Assembly (NCBI RefSeq): GCF_009910845.1
Contig: NZ_SIJB01000028.1
Coordinates: forward strand, 150,648-214,647
Length of the DNA stretch: 64,000 nt
Direction: 5' to 3'
Source of the DNA: Chengkuizengella marina
Lineage (GTDB): Bacteria; Bacillota; Bacilli; Paenibacillales; KCTC-33759
Below are positions 9,499-19,052 of the stretch, in pieces. Under the pieces are notes generated by a model that was not told where the DNA came from, ran no database searches, and saw nothing but the letters and a program-made list of their open reading frames with translations. Both the position numbers and the translations under genes were made by a program. Each line of letters begins with the position of its first letter. The first letter of the stretch is position 1.

Positions 9499-10863
9499 TT
9501 ATGAATCAGCTGCTTGTTTTTTTGTTTTAACTAAAGCCATCTTTTCCCATGCACGAGAACGCCATCTCCAAAGCATCGCTAATCCTCTAATCCATTCATC
9601 TAAAATATACCCAATCCAAATTCCATAAAGTCCAAATCCAAAATGAATCCCTAAAATATAAGCGGTAGGTACACTTAATCCCCACATAAATAAGGCTCCC
9701 ATATAAACAGGGAATTTGACATCTCCTGCAGCTCTTAATGAATTGTTGATGACAAGGTTTAGGGCTCTTCCAGGTTCAAGAATAATAGTAATCAATAATA
9801 AACTAGTTCCTAAGCTAATAATCTCAGCATTATCTGTAAAAATACTTAATAATGGTTTGGCTAGGAAATAAAAAGCTGTTGCAATTAATAAACTAATAAA
9901 CATACCAATTTTCAAGCTTCGTATTACTTGTTTATAAGCTTTCTCGTTTTCTCCTGCTCCAATACGATGACCGACAATAATCTGAGTTCCTTGTCCGATA
10001 GCTAGAGAAAATAGTAGGATGAGGAACATGAGATTAAATACATATACACGAGTAGTAATAAACATGGTTCCAAGCACTGCAATAAAAGCTGTAATTGTAA
10101 GTTGTTGTGTATTATAAAACAAGCCTTCACCTGCAGATGGAACTCCTATTTTAATTAGTTTTTTGACATGTTCTTTTGGAAAATAAAATAGATGGCGAAA
10201 GCTGATTGGTTGTTTTACCTTAGTCATTAAAAATATAACTAGAATGACTAATCCAATGGAGCGGCTAATCACAGTAGAAATGGCTACGCCTGTAACACCT
10301 AATACAGGAATTCCAAAAGGACCAAAAATGAATAAATAGTTTCCAATCACATTAATAACATTCATAGTTAGTGTGGAATACATCGTTTGTTTCGTGTATC
10401 CATGACTGCGAATGATGCCTGATACTGTCATGATTAACGCTTGAATAAACAAAAATGCACTAATAATTTGCAAATAGGTTTTAGCTTCAGCCATTAACTC
10501 AGGTGGTGTTTTCATCAATTTTAAAGCATAGGGAGCACAGATAAATAAAACCAAACTAAGTCCAATCCCAATCACGATGTTTAGTGAAATAGACGTTCTT
10601 CCAATTTCGAATGCTGTTTTTTTATCATTTGCCCCTAAATTTTGTGCAACTAGTATCGTTGTACCAGTAACAACGATACCAAACATCAAAATCATGAAAT
10701 TCTGAATTTGATTGGAAATTCCAACGGCTGCTACGGAGTTATCTGAATACTGACTAAGCATGATTGTATCAGCATTTCCCATTAAAATATATAATAAAAA
10801 CTCAATAAAAATCGGCCAGGTTAAATGAAAAAGAGATAGTTTTTTCTTTGGTAATTCACTCAT
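9499..10863 (-). CDS. MATE-family multidrug/cation efflux transporter
   Basis: The 454-residue product has about twelve membrane-spanning segments in two related halves, as in the DinF/NorM group of multidrug and toxin extrusion pumps that exchange drugs for Na+ or H+. Typical stretches include the early FLLYILMGNADTIMLSQYS and GTTILVAQNLGA, and an internal GQGTQIIVGHRIGA that repeats the same pattern in the second half. The start ATG is preceded by TAGGAGAT. It is a single-gene unit with its own terminator. The substrate cannot be read from the sequence. Confidence 0.92.
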   Translation of the reverse strand: MSELPKKKLSLFHLTWPIFIEFLLYILMGNADTIMLSQYSDNSVAAVGISNQIQNFMILMFGIVVTGTTILVAQNLGANDKKTAFEIGRTSISLNIVIGIGLSLVLFICAPYALKLMKTPPELMAEAKTYLQIISAFLFIQALIMTVSGIIRSHGYTKQTMYSTLTMNVINVIGNYLFIFGPFGIPVLGVTGVAISTVISRSIGLVILVIFLMTKVKQPISFRHLFYFPKEHVKKLIKIGVPSAGEGLFYNTQQLTITAFIAVLGTMFITTRVYVFNLMFLILLFSLAIGQGTQIIVGHRIGAGENEKAYKQVIRSLKIGMFISLLIATAFYFLAKPLLSIFTDNAEIISLGTSLLLITIILEPGRALNLVINNSLRAAGDVKFPVYMGALFMWGLSVPTAYILGIHFGFGLYGIWIGYILDEWIRGLAMLWRWRSRAWEKMALVKTKKQAADS

Positions 10864-11206
10864 GATTTAATCTCCTATAAAAATTAAAAGTTTAGCTTAG
10901 GACCTCGCAAAGTATAGATGCCTAATCCACAAATCATCTTTTCACTTTTGTGAGTTGCTTTTGAAGTAATTTGAACATTATATCACGATTGACGTTGGAT
11001 GAATACATCAATAAATGAACAAAATGAAAATACTTAGAAATATATTATTAGTTAAACTTGTAATTATTATATCTAGTTAAATTTAATATTCTTATTCTTC
11101 TAATTTTTTATACTTCTATCATTCAATATTTTGAATAGATTATGAATAGAAAGATAAACTTTAATGGTTTTCTTTTTAATATAAAAATTGTTAGGAGGAA
11201 AGTAAT
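10864..11206. other. Intergenic region between divergent MATE and aldehyde dehydrogenase genes
   Basis: This 343-bp AT-rich gap holds the two divergent ribosome binding sites and presumably two promoters. I see no clear regulatory palindrome, riboswitch or RNA gene in it. Confidence 0.5.
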
Positions 11207-12727
11207 ATGACATATGCAGCTCCAGGTACAAAAGATGCATTGATTAATTTTAAACAAAGGTATGATAATTACATTGGAGGAGAATGGACCGCTCCTACAA
11301 AAGGTGAATACTTCGAAAACGTGAGCCCAGTTACGGGTCAAGTTATTTGTGAAATTGCTCGTTCAAATGCTGAAGATATTGAATTGGCACTTGATGCAGC
11401 TCACAAAGCTAAGTATAAATGGGGTAATACCTCAGTTACGGAAAGAGCACAAATTCTGAACAAAATTGCGGATCGAATGGAAGAGAACTTAGAGAAGTTA
11501 GCCATTGCAGAAACATGGGACAATGGTAAACCAATTAGAGAAACAACAATAGCTGATTTACCACTTGCTATTGATCATTTCCGATATTTTGCAGGATGTA
11601 TTCGTTCACAAGAGGGGAGTTTAGGAGAAATTGATCAGGATACTGTATCCTATCAAATTCCTGAGCCTCTAGGTGTGGTTGGACAAATTATTCCATGGAA
11701 TTTCCCATTGTTAATGGCTACGTGGAAACTAGCACCTGCCCTAGCTGCGGGTAATTGTGTAGTATTAAAACCAGCAGAGCAAACTCCAGCAACCATTATG
11801 ATATGGGCTGAACTTATGCATGATTTATTACCACCAGGGGTGTTAAATATTGTGAATGGGTTTGGTGTTGAAGCGGGTAAACCGCTTGCATCTAGTGATC
11901 GGATTGCTAAGATTGCTTTCACAGGTGAAACCACCACAGGACGTTTAATTATGCAATATGCATCAAACAATATTATCCCTGTAACATTAGAATTAGGTGG
12001 AAAATCTCCAAACATATTTTTCAAAGATGTGATGGATCATGATGATGACTTTTTGAATAAGGCTATAGAAGGGTTTGCCATGTTCGCTTTAAATCAAGGG
12101 GAGGTTTGTACATGTCCATCACGTGCTCTCATTCACGAATCCATTTATGATCAGTTTATGGAAAGAGCGATCTCACGAGTAGCAAAAATAAAACAAGGAA
12201 ATCCACTAAACCAAGAAACGATGATCGGAGCTCAGGCTTCCTCTGAGCAAATGGAGAAGATATTAGCTTATTTTGATATTGCTAAGCAAGAAGGAGCAGA
12301 AACTCTAATCGGTGGTAAAAGAAATATGCTTGAGAAAGAATTTAAAGATGGATACTATATTCAACCAACTATTTTTAAAGGACATAATAAAATGAGAATT
12401 TTCCAAGAAGAAATTTTTGGACCTGTTGTATCTGTTACTACTTTTAAAGATGAGGAAGAAGCTTTGCAAATTGCAAACGATACTTTGTATGGATTAGGTG
12501 CTGGCGTATGGACTAGAAACATAAATACAGCCTACCGATTTGGACGTAACATTGAGGCGGGCCGTGTATGGACGAATTGTTATCATGCTTATCCAGCTCA
12601 TGCAGCTTTTGGTGGATATAAAATGTCTGGTATTGGCAGAGAGACCCATAAAATGATGTTATCTCATTATCAACAAACTAAAAATTTATTAGTTAGTTAC
12701 AGTCCGCAAGCTTTGGGATTCTTTTAA
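11207..12727 (+). CDS. NAD(P)-dependent aldehyde dehydrogenase (ExaC/AcoD-like)
   Basis: The enzyme oxidises an aldehyde, probably acetaldehyde or another short-chain one, to the acid in the cytoplasm. The 506 residues show the usual ALDH features: [21 protein letters not shown] near 160-180, the general-base Glu in LELGGKSP near 263, and the catalytic cysteine in GEVCTCPSR near 300. EIFGPVVS lies near 405. The ATG follows TAGGAGGAAAG. A DUF779 gene starts directly after the stop codon; this pairing is typical of the ExaC/AcoD branch. The exact aldehyde is inferred from that branch only. Confidence 0.93.
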   Translation: MTYAAPGTKDALINFKQRYDNYIGGEWTAPTKGEYFENVSPVTGQVICEIARSNAEDIELALDAAHKAKYKWGNTSVTERAQILNKIADRMEENLEKLAIAETWDNGKPIRETTIADLPLAIDHFRYFAGCIRSQEGSLGEIDQDTVSYQIPEPLGVVGQIIPWNFPLLMATWKLAPALAAGNCVVLKPAEQTPATIMIWAELMHDLLPPGVLNIVNGFGVEAGKPLASSDRIAKIAFTGETTTGRLIMQYASNNIIPVTLELGGKSPNIFFKDVMDHDDDFLNKAIEGFAMFALNQGEVCTCPSRALIHESIYDQFMERAISRVAKIKQGNPLNQETMIGAQASSEQMEKILAYFDIAKQEGAETLIGGKRNMLEKEFKDGYYIQPTIFKGHNKMRIFQEEIFGPVVSVTTFKDEEEALQIANDTLYGLGAGVWTRNINTAYRFGRNIEAGRVWTNCYHAYPAHAAFGGYKMSGIGRETHKMMLSHYQQTKNLLVSYSPQALGFF

Positions 12728-12728
12728 A

Positions 12729-13073
12729 ATGGATGAGAAGGTTATCGCGACAGATGAGGCAATTCGATTGATTAAAAGGTTGAAAGAGAAACATGGGCCG
12801 CTCCTTTTCCATCAATCAGGAGGCTGTTGTGACGGGAGTTCTCCGATGTGTTATCCAAAGGGTGACTTTTTATTAGGGAATAGTGATGTATTCATTGGTG
12901 AAATTGGAGACACTCCATTTTATATGAATAAACAGCAATATGAATATTGGAAACATACTCAATTGATTATTGATGTAGTGCCTGGTCGTGGGGGAATGTT
13001 TTCATTGGAAGGACCTGAAGGATTTCGTTTTTTAACAAGATCCAGAGTGTTTCCAAGAGATGAAACATCATAA
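12729..13073 (+). CDS. DUF779-family partner of aldehyde dehydrogenase
   Basis: The 114-residue protein has the cysteine-rich HQSGGCCDGSSPMC segment near residues 28-41 and the FSLEGPEGFRFLTRSR ending that mark DUF779. It starts 1 bp after the aldehyde dehydrogenase stop, so the two are translationally coupled. DUF779 proteins regularly accompany this type of dehydrogenase; their biochemical role is not established, and the cysteines suggest metal or redox chemistry (inference). The hairpin at 13128-13152 ends the unit. Confidence 0.88.
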   Translation: MDEKVIATDEAIRLIKRLKEKHGPLLFHQSGGCCDGSSPMCYPKGDFLLGNSDVFIGEIGDTPFYMNKQQYEYWKHTQLIIDVVPGRGGMFSLEGPEGFRFLTRSRVFPRDETS

Positions 13074-13127
13074 AGAAAGATGACAGTGTGCAGCTCTTAA
13101 GAATGAATCGAATTTGATTAATAATAG

Positions 13128-13157
13128 GGGTCCCAATCTTCTTATGGGACCCTTTAT
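13128..13157. terminator. Bidirectional terminator
   Basis: GGGTCCCA at 13128-13135 pairs with TGGGACCC at 13145-13152 around a 9-nt loop, followed by a short T-run. It lies between the convergent DUF779 and lactone-oxidase genes. Confidence 0.8.
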
Positions 13158-13169
13158 ATGATTTTACTT

Positions 13170-14486
13170 TTATTTAGTGTCGAATAACTCCTCCATATAA
13201 TCATTTAAAAAGATTCCTTCTGGATCCATCTGGTCTCTTAACTTTTGAAAGTCATTCCATTTTGGGTACAATTTTTTTAATTTTTCTGAGGTTAAGGTAT
13301 GCATTTTCCCCCAGTGAGGTCTACCATTATATTTTAGCAAAATCTTTTCCATCTCTTGAAAATAGAACTCATACTTCATCCCTTTATACATATGAACAGC
13401 AATATATGCAGAATTTCTTTGGTAAGATGGACTTAACCATATATCATCTTTTTTTACATAACGACATTCAATAGGGAAATGTACGGCAAATTGTTGCCGA
13501 TCCATACAACTTTTCATTTCTTCCACAACTTTTTTTAGTTTTCCTTCAGGGACACAGTATTCCATTTCATTGAATCGAACCACTCTGTCAGTTGTATAAA
13601 CAAATGGACTATAGTTTATATTCTCTGTATTAGGTACACCACTTGCTGAAATTCGACTGATCGTTTTGCTTAAACGAGGAAAAAGACGACTTGCTTCTGA
13701 CAATATCCAGAAGACATAATTTTCTAAAACTTTATTTTTAAATTTGTTTAAAGGTCTGCGGCGGGAAGGAGCTTGATTCGTTTCGTTGGTGATCTTTATT
13801 TGAGTGGTTTCTGTGTGAGGGTAATAAAAAAATTCAAAGTTTCGATTCGTTTTTAAATGATCTAATTGCTCTAAACAATTTTTAATTGTTTGTTTGTACG
13901 ATTTACAATGCAATTTGTATGAAGGGACTACTTTAAGTTTTACCTTGACTATAATACCTAATGCTCCGAGGGAAACGGAAGCAGCTTTAAATAGGTCATG
14001 ATTTTTTTTATTGGTACAAGTGATCACCTCCCCCGTTCCTGTTACAATTGTGAGTTCTTTTATTTGCGTTGAGAGATTCCCCAGGTTTACACCAGTACCA
14101 TGTGTGCCAGTACTCAATGCACCTGCTATTGATTGATGGTCAATATCACCCATATTTTCAAGAGCAAAACCTTGTTGATGCAAAAGCAAACTAAGTTTTT
14201 TCAGTTTTGTTCCCGCCCAAACTTCTGCCCATTTCTCGGCATCGTTTACTTCTGCAATCCCTTGCATATCATCTAGTGAAACTAGTAATTGATTTGTATG
14301 AACTAGAGGGGTGAAAGAATGTCCTGAACCTACAACACGTAATCGTAGTTTTTGATCTATACAATGATGAATGAGTTTTACAACCTCCTCAATGTTTTGA
14401 GGGTAAATGATATTTTGAGGTGAACTTTTTACAAGACCTGACCAGTTTTTCCATTCTTTAATCGGTTTTTGTTTTAAAGAAAGCAT
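13170..14486 (-). CDS. FAD-dependent D-arabinono-1,4-lactone oxidase-like oxidoreductase
   Basis: The 438 residues match the aldonolactone oxidase family. An N-terminal PCMH FAD-binding half shows RVVGSGHSFTPLVHT near 50-64 and GALSTGTHGTG near 126-136. A C-terminal ALO domain ends with the characteristic HWGKMHTLT near 393 and a DPEGIFLNDYM near the end. Such enzymes oxidise sugar lactones or alditols with O2 or another acceptor. The true substrate here is unknown. Its start overlaps the end of the upstream PLP-enzyme gene by 13 bp, so the two are co-translated and probably act on the same substrate class. Confidence 0.87.
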   Translation of the reverse strand: MLSLKQKPIKEWKNWSGLVKSSPQNIIYPQNIEEVVKLIHHCIDQKLRLRVVGSGHSFTPLVHTNQLLVSLDDMQGIAEVNDAEKWAEVWAGTKLKKLSLLLHQQGFALENMGDIDHQSIAGALSTGTHGTGVNLGNLSTQIKELTIVTGTGEVITCTNKKNHDLFKAASVSLGALGIIVKVKLKVVPSYKLHCKSYKQTIKNCLEQLDHLKTNRNFEFFYYPHTETTQIKITNETNQAPSRRRPLNKFKNKVLENYVFWILSEASRLFPRLSKTISRISASGVPNTENINYSPFVYTTDRVVRFNEMEYCVPEGKLKKVVEEMKSCMDRQQFAVHFPIECRYVKKDDIWLSPSYQRNSAYIAVHMYKGMKYEFYFQEMEKILLKYNGRPHWGKMHTLTSEKLKKLYPKWNDFQKLRDQMDPEGIFLNDYMEELFDTK

Positions 14487-15661
14487 TTCCCTTCCCCCCT
14501 ATATGTTAAAAATTCATCTACAACTTCACCATTTGAAATACAATATAGTTGATTAAAGCGTTCACATAACTCTCCACTTTTACTATGACGGAAAAAGATT
14601 GGATCACCCATATCCAAGTTTTCTTCTCCTTTATATAAAATAGGAGTTTGTACTTCACCAGCACCTTCTAAAGAATGAAGTTTCGTCTTTTCTGGTAAAT
14701 AAGGAGCAGGCAATTTATCCTTTCCTGTTGCTCCAGAAGCCACATACCCTCCTCCTGTACAAGTAAATATATTTTCCTTTGGTATGCGCACGATTTCTAG
14801 GGCAAAACCTGCTGCAGGCTTATATTGAAACTCCTTGTATGAATCAAATAATAGAGGGGAGAAAAATCCAGATCCCACAGTAACTTCAGTTATGACTTCT
14901 TCTTTACAAGTGCTTGCTAAACTCCCCGTTCCACCCCCGTTTACAAACCGAAATGATAGATCATATTCATTTATTGAATCTATGATTTCAGCTCGTTTTT
15001 CTTTTATCTGTTCAATAGACTGTTTTTTAAGTAATTGAACTACTGAATTTTTAAGATGCTTTCCTTTCACTTGATCACCAATACCTGCAATTTGTGCTTC
15101 GTAACCCATAAAACCATCAAGTTTTAACTGTTTTGATTGCTGAATTGTATAAATAAGCTGATGAATTTCGTGAACGGAACGTAGTGGAGAACGATATACT
15201 CCAAATCTGAATTTAGGGTAAACTAGAGACATATCCACATCGATGCATACTGGTATTTTAATATTTTCATCTTTCACTGTATCTTCAATAAGTTTGATAT
15301 GTTTGAAACAATCTACCATGAAGGTGATTTGTTTTCCTTCTCTTATTTTTTCAACAATAGAAGTGATGTAATTCTTATCGGTAATAGGATAACCCAATAA
15401 GAGATCGTCAAATCCGTGTTCAGAGAGGAAGACAGCTTCGGGTGCAGAGTAACACATCACTCCTTGAAAACGATCACTTTTTTCCATGATTCTTTTTAAC
15501 ACAGGTACACAGCGAATGGATTTACTAGCTATTCTTATTTTTTTATTTGAACTATGATTTAGAATTTGGAGTATGTTATCATCAAGCAGATCAATATCCA
15601 AAAAGGCAAATGGTTTTGAAATATGGTCTGTTGCTTTTTTATATTGAATATATGTTTTCAT
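14474..15661 (-). CDS. PLP-dependent amino acid deaminase/aldolase (alanine-racemase-fold, D-threonine-aldolase-like)
   Basis: This 395-residue protein has the N-terminal alanine racemase barrel: the lysine in RIASKSIRCVP near residue 46 would bind PLP. FRFVNGGGTGS near residue 218 forms the phosphate-binding region. A C-terminal beta domain carries SLEGAGEVQTP and GDPIFFRHSKSGE, as in D-threonine aldolase and D-serine dehydratase. It is the first gene of a two-gene unit and overlaps the lactone oxidase gene by 13 bp. The pairing suggests one short catabolic step series, but the substrate cannot be named. Confidence 0.82.
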   Translation of the reverse strand: MKTYIQYKKATDHISKPFAFLDIDLLDDNILQILNHSSNKKIRIASKSIRCVPVLKRIMEKSDRFQGVMCYSAPEAVFLSEHGFDDLLLGYPITDKNYITSIVEKIREGKQITFMVDCFKHIKLIEDTVKDENIKIPVCIDVDMSLVYPKFRFGVYRSPLRSVHEIHQLIYTIQQSKQLKLDGFMGYEAQIAGIGDQVKGKHLKNSVVQLLKKQSIEQIKEKRAEIIDSINEYDLSFRFVNGGGTGSLASTCKEEVITEVTVGSGFFSPLLFDSYKEFQYKPAAGFALEIVRIPKENIFTCTGGGYVASGATGKDKLPAPYLPEKTKLHSLEGAGEVQTPILYKGEENLDMGDPIFFRHSKSGELCERFNQLYCISNGEVVDEFLTYRGEGKCFL

Positions 15662-15852
15662 TAAGTTCCTCCCTTATATAGATTATTTAACATAATATAT
15701 TCTATAACAGTGTTTAATTTTCCTTTGTATATCAATGGTTCTAGTACAAAATGATTAAATTTAATATAAAGTTGATTAAAAGTAGTTGAATTTTTGAAAT
15801 AATAGTTTACACTTATGATGCAATCAAATTTTAATATTGCGGAGGGGAAGAC

Positions 15853-17598
15853 ATGAAGCGTTTATTTATTATTGCTTTAAGTTGTTTTTTAGTTTTTACT
15901 AGTTTTAGTTCTGTTTTTGCAGAAGGGGACAACTCAACGGATACTGGGGTTGAGGTGAATCAAGGTGGAGAAGAACAAGCAGTAAAAAAAATTACGATCT
16001 TACATACGAATGATACACACGCTAGAATTAACGAAGGTAAATATGATGGGATGGGACTTGCAAAATTATCTACTCTTGTTAAACAACATGAAGCAGATAA
16101 TGCAAATGTACTTTTACTTGATGCGGGAGATACGTTCCATGGGACTACTTTTGCTACTTTAGAGCAAGGGAAGAGTATCGCAGAGGTTTTTAATGCTGTA
16201 GGTTATGATGGAATGGCTGCAGGAAACCATGATTTTAACTATGGTTATGAAAGACTACTAGAATTGAAAGAAATGGTTACTTTTCCAGTATTAAGTGCAA
16301 ATGTTATCGTAGAAGAAACGGGAGAATTATTATTACCTCCTTACATGATTCAAGAAGTAGATGGTGTAAAGCTAGGAATCTTCGGACTATCTACACCCGA
16401 AACTCACTTTAAAACACACCCAAAAAATGTAGAGGGATTAGAGTTTACAGATCCTGTTCAAGCAGCTCAAGAAATGGTAGCAGAACTTCAATCGCAAGAG
16501 GTGGATGTCATCATAGCTTTAACACATTTAGGAACTGACGCTTCAAGTACAGATACTAGTATTAAGGTAGCTGAAGGAGCGCCTGGGATTGATTTAATCG
16601 TTGATGGACATAGCCATACGGAAGATAACATTGGTGAAAGTGGAACTCTAATTGTAAGTTCTGGTGAGTATACTAAGAACTTAGGTGTGGTAGAGCTTAC
16701 TTTTGATGAAAATAATGAGTTAGTAAGTAAAGAGGGAAGTTTAATTACAAAAGAAGATGCAACTGAAGTTGAACCAGATGCAGAAGTTCAAGCTGTAATT
16801 GATGTGATTACAGCATCCCAGGAAACAATTTTGGCTGAAGTTGTAGGTTCAACAAGTGTAGTACTCGATGGGGAAAGAGAACAGGTGCGAGCAGGTGAGA
16901 CAAATTTAGGGAACTTAATTACAGATGCGATGTTAAACGAAACTGGAGCGGATGTAGCACTTACTAATGGTGGTGGTATCAGAGCTTCTATTGATGTAGG
17001 TGAAATTACAAAGGGTGAAGTGATTACTGTTTTACCTTTTGGAAATTACATTGTTACTAAAGAAGTATCAGGTGCAGTGATTAAAGCAGCTTTAGAAAAT
17101 GGGATTGATTCTTATCCAGATGCAAAAGGAGCATTTCCTCATGTAGCTGGTATTGATTATACAATTGACGCTTCCAAACCTGCTGGTGAAAGAGCAGTAT
17201 CCATCCAAATTAATGGAGAGCCAATCGATCTAGAGAAAACTTATGTATTGGCAACAAACGACTTTTTAGCTGCAGGTGGAGATGAATACACGATGTTTGC
17301 TGATATTGCGATTAAAAACGAATATCCAGCTCTAGATGAAGTGCTTATTCAGTATATTCAAGAAAAAGGAACAGTAAGTCCTGTGGTAGAAAATCGTATA
17401 ACAGCGATCAATGAAGAGACAGAAACTGAAGAAGTGACTGAACCAACAACTGGAATTTATATTGTAGTACCTGGTGATTATTTATCTAAAATAGCAGTTA
17501 AATATAATACAACTTGGCAAGAACTTCAAAAATTAAATCAGCTTGATAATCCAAACTTAATCTTCCCAGATCAAGAAATTATCGTTCCAGCTGAATAA
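15853..17598 (+). CDS. Secreted 5'-nucleotidase/2',3'-cyclic phosphodiesterase with C-terminal LysM domain
   Basis: The protein (581 residues) starts with a signal peptide ending near VFA at residues 21-23. The metallophosphoesterase domain shows HTNDTHARI, GDTFHG, GNHDFNYG and GHSHTED, the metal-ligand blocks of the UshA/YfkN family. The 5'-nucleotidase C-terminal domain has TNGGGIRASI and PFGNYIV. A single LysM module near residues 535-579 (YIVVPGDYLSKIA) would hold it on peptidoglycan. It probably releases nucleosides and phosphate outside the cell. GGAGGGG lies 5 bp before the ATG. It is transcribed alone and followed by a terminator. Confidence 0.93.
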   Translation: MKRLFIIALSCFLVFTSFSSVFAEGDNSTDTGVEVNQGGEEQAVKKITILHTNDTHARINEGKYDGMGLAKLSTLVKQHEADNANVLLLDAGDTFHGTTFATLEQGKSIAEVFNAVGYDGMAAGNHDFNYGYERLLELKEMVTFPVLSANVIVEETGELLLPPYMIQEVDGVKLGIFGLSTPETHFKTHPKNVEGLEFTDPVQAAQEMVAELQSQEVDVIIALTHLGTDASSTDTSIKVAEGAPGIDLIVDGHSHTEDNIGESGTLIVSSGEYTKNLGVVELTFDENNELVSKEGSLITKEDATEVEPDAEVQAVIDVITASQETILAEVVGSTSVVLDGEREQVRAGETNLGNLITDAMLNETGADVALTNGGGIRASIDVGEITKGEVITVLPFGNYIVTKEVSGAVIKAALENGIDSYPDAKGAFPHVAGIDYTIDASKPAGERAVSIQINGEPIDLEKTYVLATNDFLAAGGDEYTMFADIAIKNEYPALDEVLIQYIQEKGTVSPVVENRITAINEETETEEVTEPTTGIYIVVPGDYLSKIAVKYNTTWQELQKLNQLDNPNLIFPDQEIIVPAE

Positions 17599-17628
17599 AT
17601 AGTATCAATCAAATTTAATTATATTATC

Positions 17629-17672
17629 AACCTGAATTTGGACGAGTACTTTAGTCTAAGTTCGGGTTTTTC
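17629..17672 (+). terminator. Terminator of the nucleotidase gene
   Basis: AACCTGAA at 17629-17636 pairs with TTCGGGTT at 17661-17668 (one G-U pair) and a T-run follows. It lies 30 bp after the stop codon. Confidence 0.78.
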
Positions 17673-17771
17673 CATTTTTTATGATTTCAATTTTATATAT
17701 TAAATTTTTGAGGCAAATGCCACGTGTCAAGCATAATTTATTATGAATAATTAATTTGGGAGGTAAAATGA

Positions 17772-18068
17772 TTGATTCAAGAAGTTAATCACCGACACAA
17801 ATATCGTCTGCGATCAAGGCATCTGACATGTCCCAAAATACGCACAAATAGTAACATTCATCTAAAAAGGAAATTGAGAGGGAAATATAATGTGAAATAT
17901 TTTTTAGATAAAAATAAGACTAACGAGGCAAATAAGACTAACGAGACAAATAAGACAAGCGAGAAAAATACGACTAATGATTATCCAATGATTGTGTATG
18001 CTAGAACACGACCTAATGATCCCGGCTATTCGGTTTATGGGTATGGGTATCCAACTTTTATTTATTAA
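17772..18068 (+). CDS. Low-complexity Lys/Asn/Thr-rich small protein, possible spore coat component
   Basis: The 98-residue frame starts at TTG 17772, seven bases after GGGAGG. A GTG at 17892 in the same frame, after GAGAGGGA, is an alternative start giving about 59 residues. The first half is basic. The centre is a hexapeptide run (KTNEAN, KTNETN, KTSEKN) from an 18-bp DNA tandem repeat. The end is Tyr/Gly-rich (SVYGYGYPTF). Basic, repetitive, Tyr-rich small proteins are common in spore coats, but I recognise no family. It is near the Pro-rich gene at 18204 in the same direction. Confidence 0.5.
   Translation: MIQEVNHRHKYRLRSRHLTCPKIRTNSNIHLKRKLRGKYNVKYFLDKNKTNEANKTNETNKTSEKNTTNDYPMIVYARTRPNDPGYSVYGYGYPTFIY
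17913..17975 (+). repeat. 18-bp tandem repeat inside the low-complexity gene
   Basis: AATAAGACTAACGAGGCA recurs about three and a half times with drift (boundaries approximate), encoding the KTNE-type hexapeptides. Such short repeats change copy number readily. Confidence 0.7.
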
Positions 18069-18203
18069 TACTTATTCAAGTGCACGCCAAGGAGTTTCCT
18101 TTCTTTATAATTCAAAGCTCTCATAATTGGGCATTTGTAGGAGGCAATTCGTCTAGACATAGCATATTTTGATATGGAGTAAGTTAAAAAGGAGGTTCAA
18201 TCA

Positions 18204-18434
18204 TTGAGTCATTATCAATATTTTAATTCCCTATCTGGATATCGTCAGCAACCCCCACGACCACGCCCAAGACCAAGGCCAAGACCAAGACCAAGGCCAT
18301 ATCCTTACCCGTACCCTAGACCTAGACCTTATCCATATCCAAGACCCATACCAGTGCCGTATCCTTATCCATACCCTTACCCTCAACCTCAACCTCAACC
18401 GTATCCGTACTATCCACCACAGCCATATTATTAA
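18204..18434 (+). CDS. Pro-rich (PR)n/(PY)n repeat protein, possible spore coat protein
   Basis: After a short MSHYQYFNSLSGYRQQ head, the 76-residue protein consists of PRPRP blocks followed by PYPYP and QPQPQP blocks, ending YYPPQPYY. The TTG start is supported by AAGGAGGT seven bases upstream. There is no signal peptide. The composition (Pro about half, then Arg and Tyr) fits a structural surface protein; Bacillus spore coats contain Pro/Tyr-rich repeat proteins that can be cross-linked through tyrosine. Assignment to the coat is inference. A terminator follows at 18472-18503. Confidence 0.65.
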   Translation: MSHYQYFNSLSGYRQQPPRPRPRPRPRPRPRPYPYPYPRPRPYPYPRPIPVPYPYPYPYPQPQPQPYPYYPPQPYY

Positions 18435-18471
18435 AGAAAACTCGCTGATTGGCGAGCCTTTAAGAAGAGAA

Positions 18472-18503
18472 ACCACCTTCTATTAAAAGGTGGTATTCTT
18501 TTT
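18472..18503 (+). terminator. Rho-independent terminator
   Basis: ACCACCTT at 18472-18479 pairs with AAGGTGGT at 18487-18494, followed by TATTCTTTTTT. A smaller hairpin (CTCGC/GCGAG, 18441-18456) precedes it. It ends the Pro-rich gene and may also serve the opposite gene. Confidence 0.85.
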
Positions 18504-18537
18504 TATAAGGAAAACTTCATCGATAAATTACTTTTGA

Positions 18538-18864
18538 CTATTTTTTTTGCCTTACGAATGCATTTCTGAATGCTTTGCTTATCTTAGACTCCTCTATACC
18601 CCATAGTTTTGAAAAATCGGCACAAACATTTTCATCAAACCAATCAGATAGTAGTTTTCGATTTTGTGCATTTTCTAAAATATATTTTGAATTTATCAAT
18701 ACTTTTTTATAGTATAGTTCTTCAGCTTCTTTTATTTTTTCCGGTGGAATCCATGTTTTTAAACGTTTGATGGTTCTGTAAATTTCTTTATTACACGCCC
18801 TTCGTATTTTTCGTGCAGTGGGCAAGTCTAAATTATGTTTTTGTGTATCCTGATGCTTCATCAT
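18538..18864 (-). CDS. Conserved hypothetical helical protein
   Basis: The 108 residues are basic at the N-terminus (TARKIRRACNKEIYRTIKRL) and mainly helical, with a DWFDENVCADFSKLWGIEE segment near residues 74-92. There is no signal peptide or membrane segment. GAGGAGCAG lies before the ATG. I have a memory of similar short proteins in Paenibacillus without assigned function, but cannot confirm it. It is a single gene pointing left. Confidence 0.65.
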   Translation of the reverse strand: MMKHQDTQKHNLDLPTARKIRRACNKEIYRTIKRLKTWIPPEKIKEAEELYYKKVLINSKYILENAQNRKLLSDWFDENVCADFSKLWGIEESKISKAFRNAFVRQKK

Positions 18865-19052
18865 GATCTGCTCCTCTCTACAATTATTTGTATGCAGAAA
18901 GAAGCGGCTTAGCTACTAGGCTAGTTGCTCAAAAAGTATGTACACATTTATTTTACAAAGATGATGAAAATTTTTTAGAAGTGATCTTGGTATGACAAGC
19001 TTTATGTTAGAATAAGATGTGGTAAAGACATAATAAAGGCAGGGAACAATGG

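Noticed and set aside
18231..18476. Minus-strand frame over the Pro-rich gene (Trp/Arg-rich product)
   Set aside because: Its RVRIW-type repeats are simply the antisense of the PRPRP/PYPYP codons and there is no ribosome binding site.
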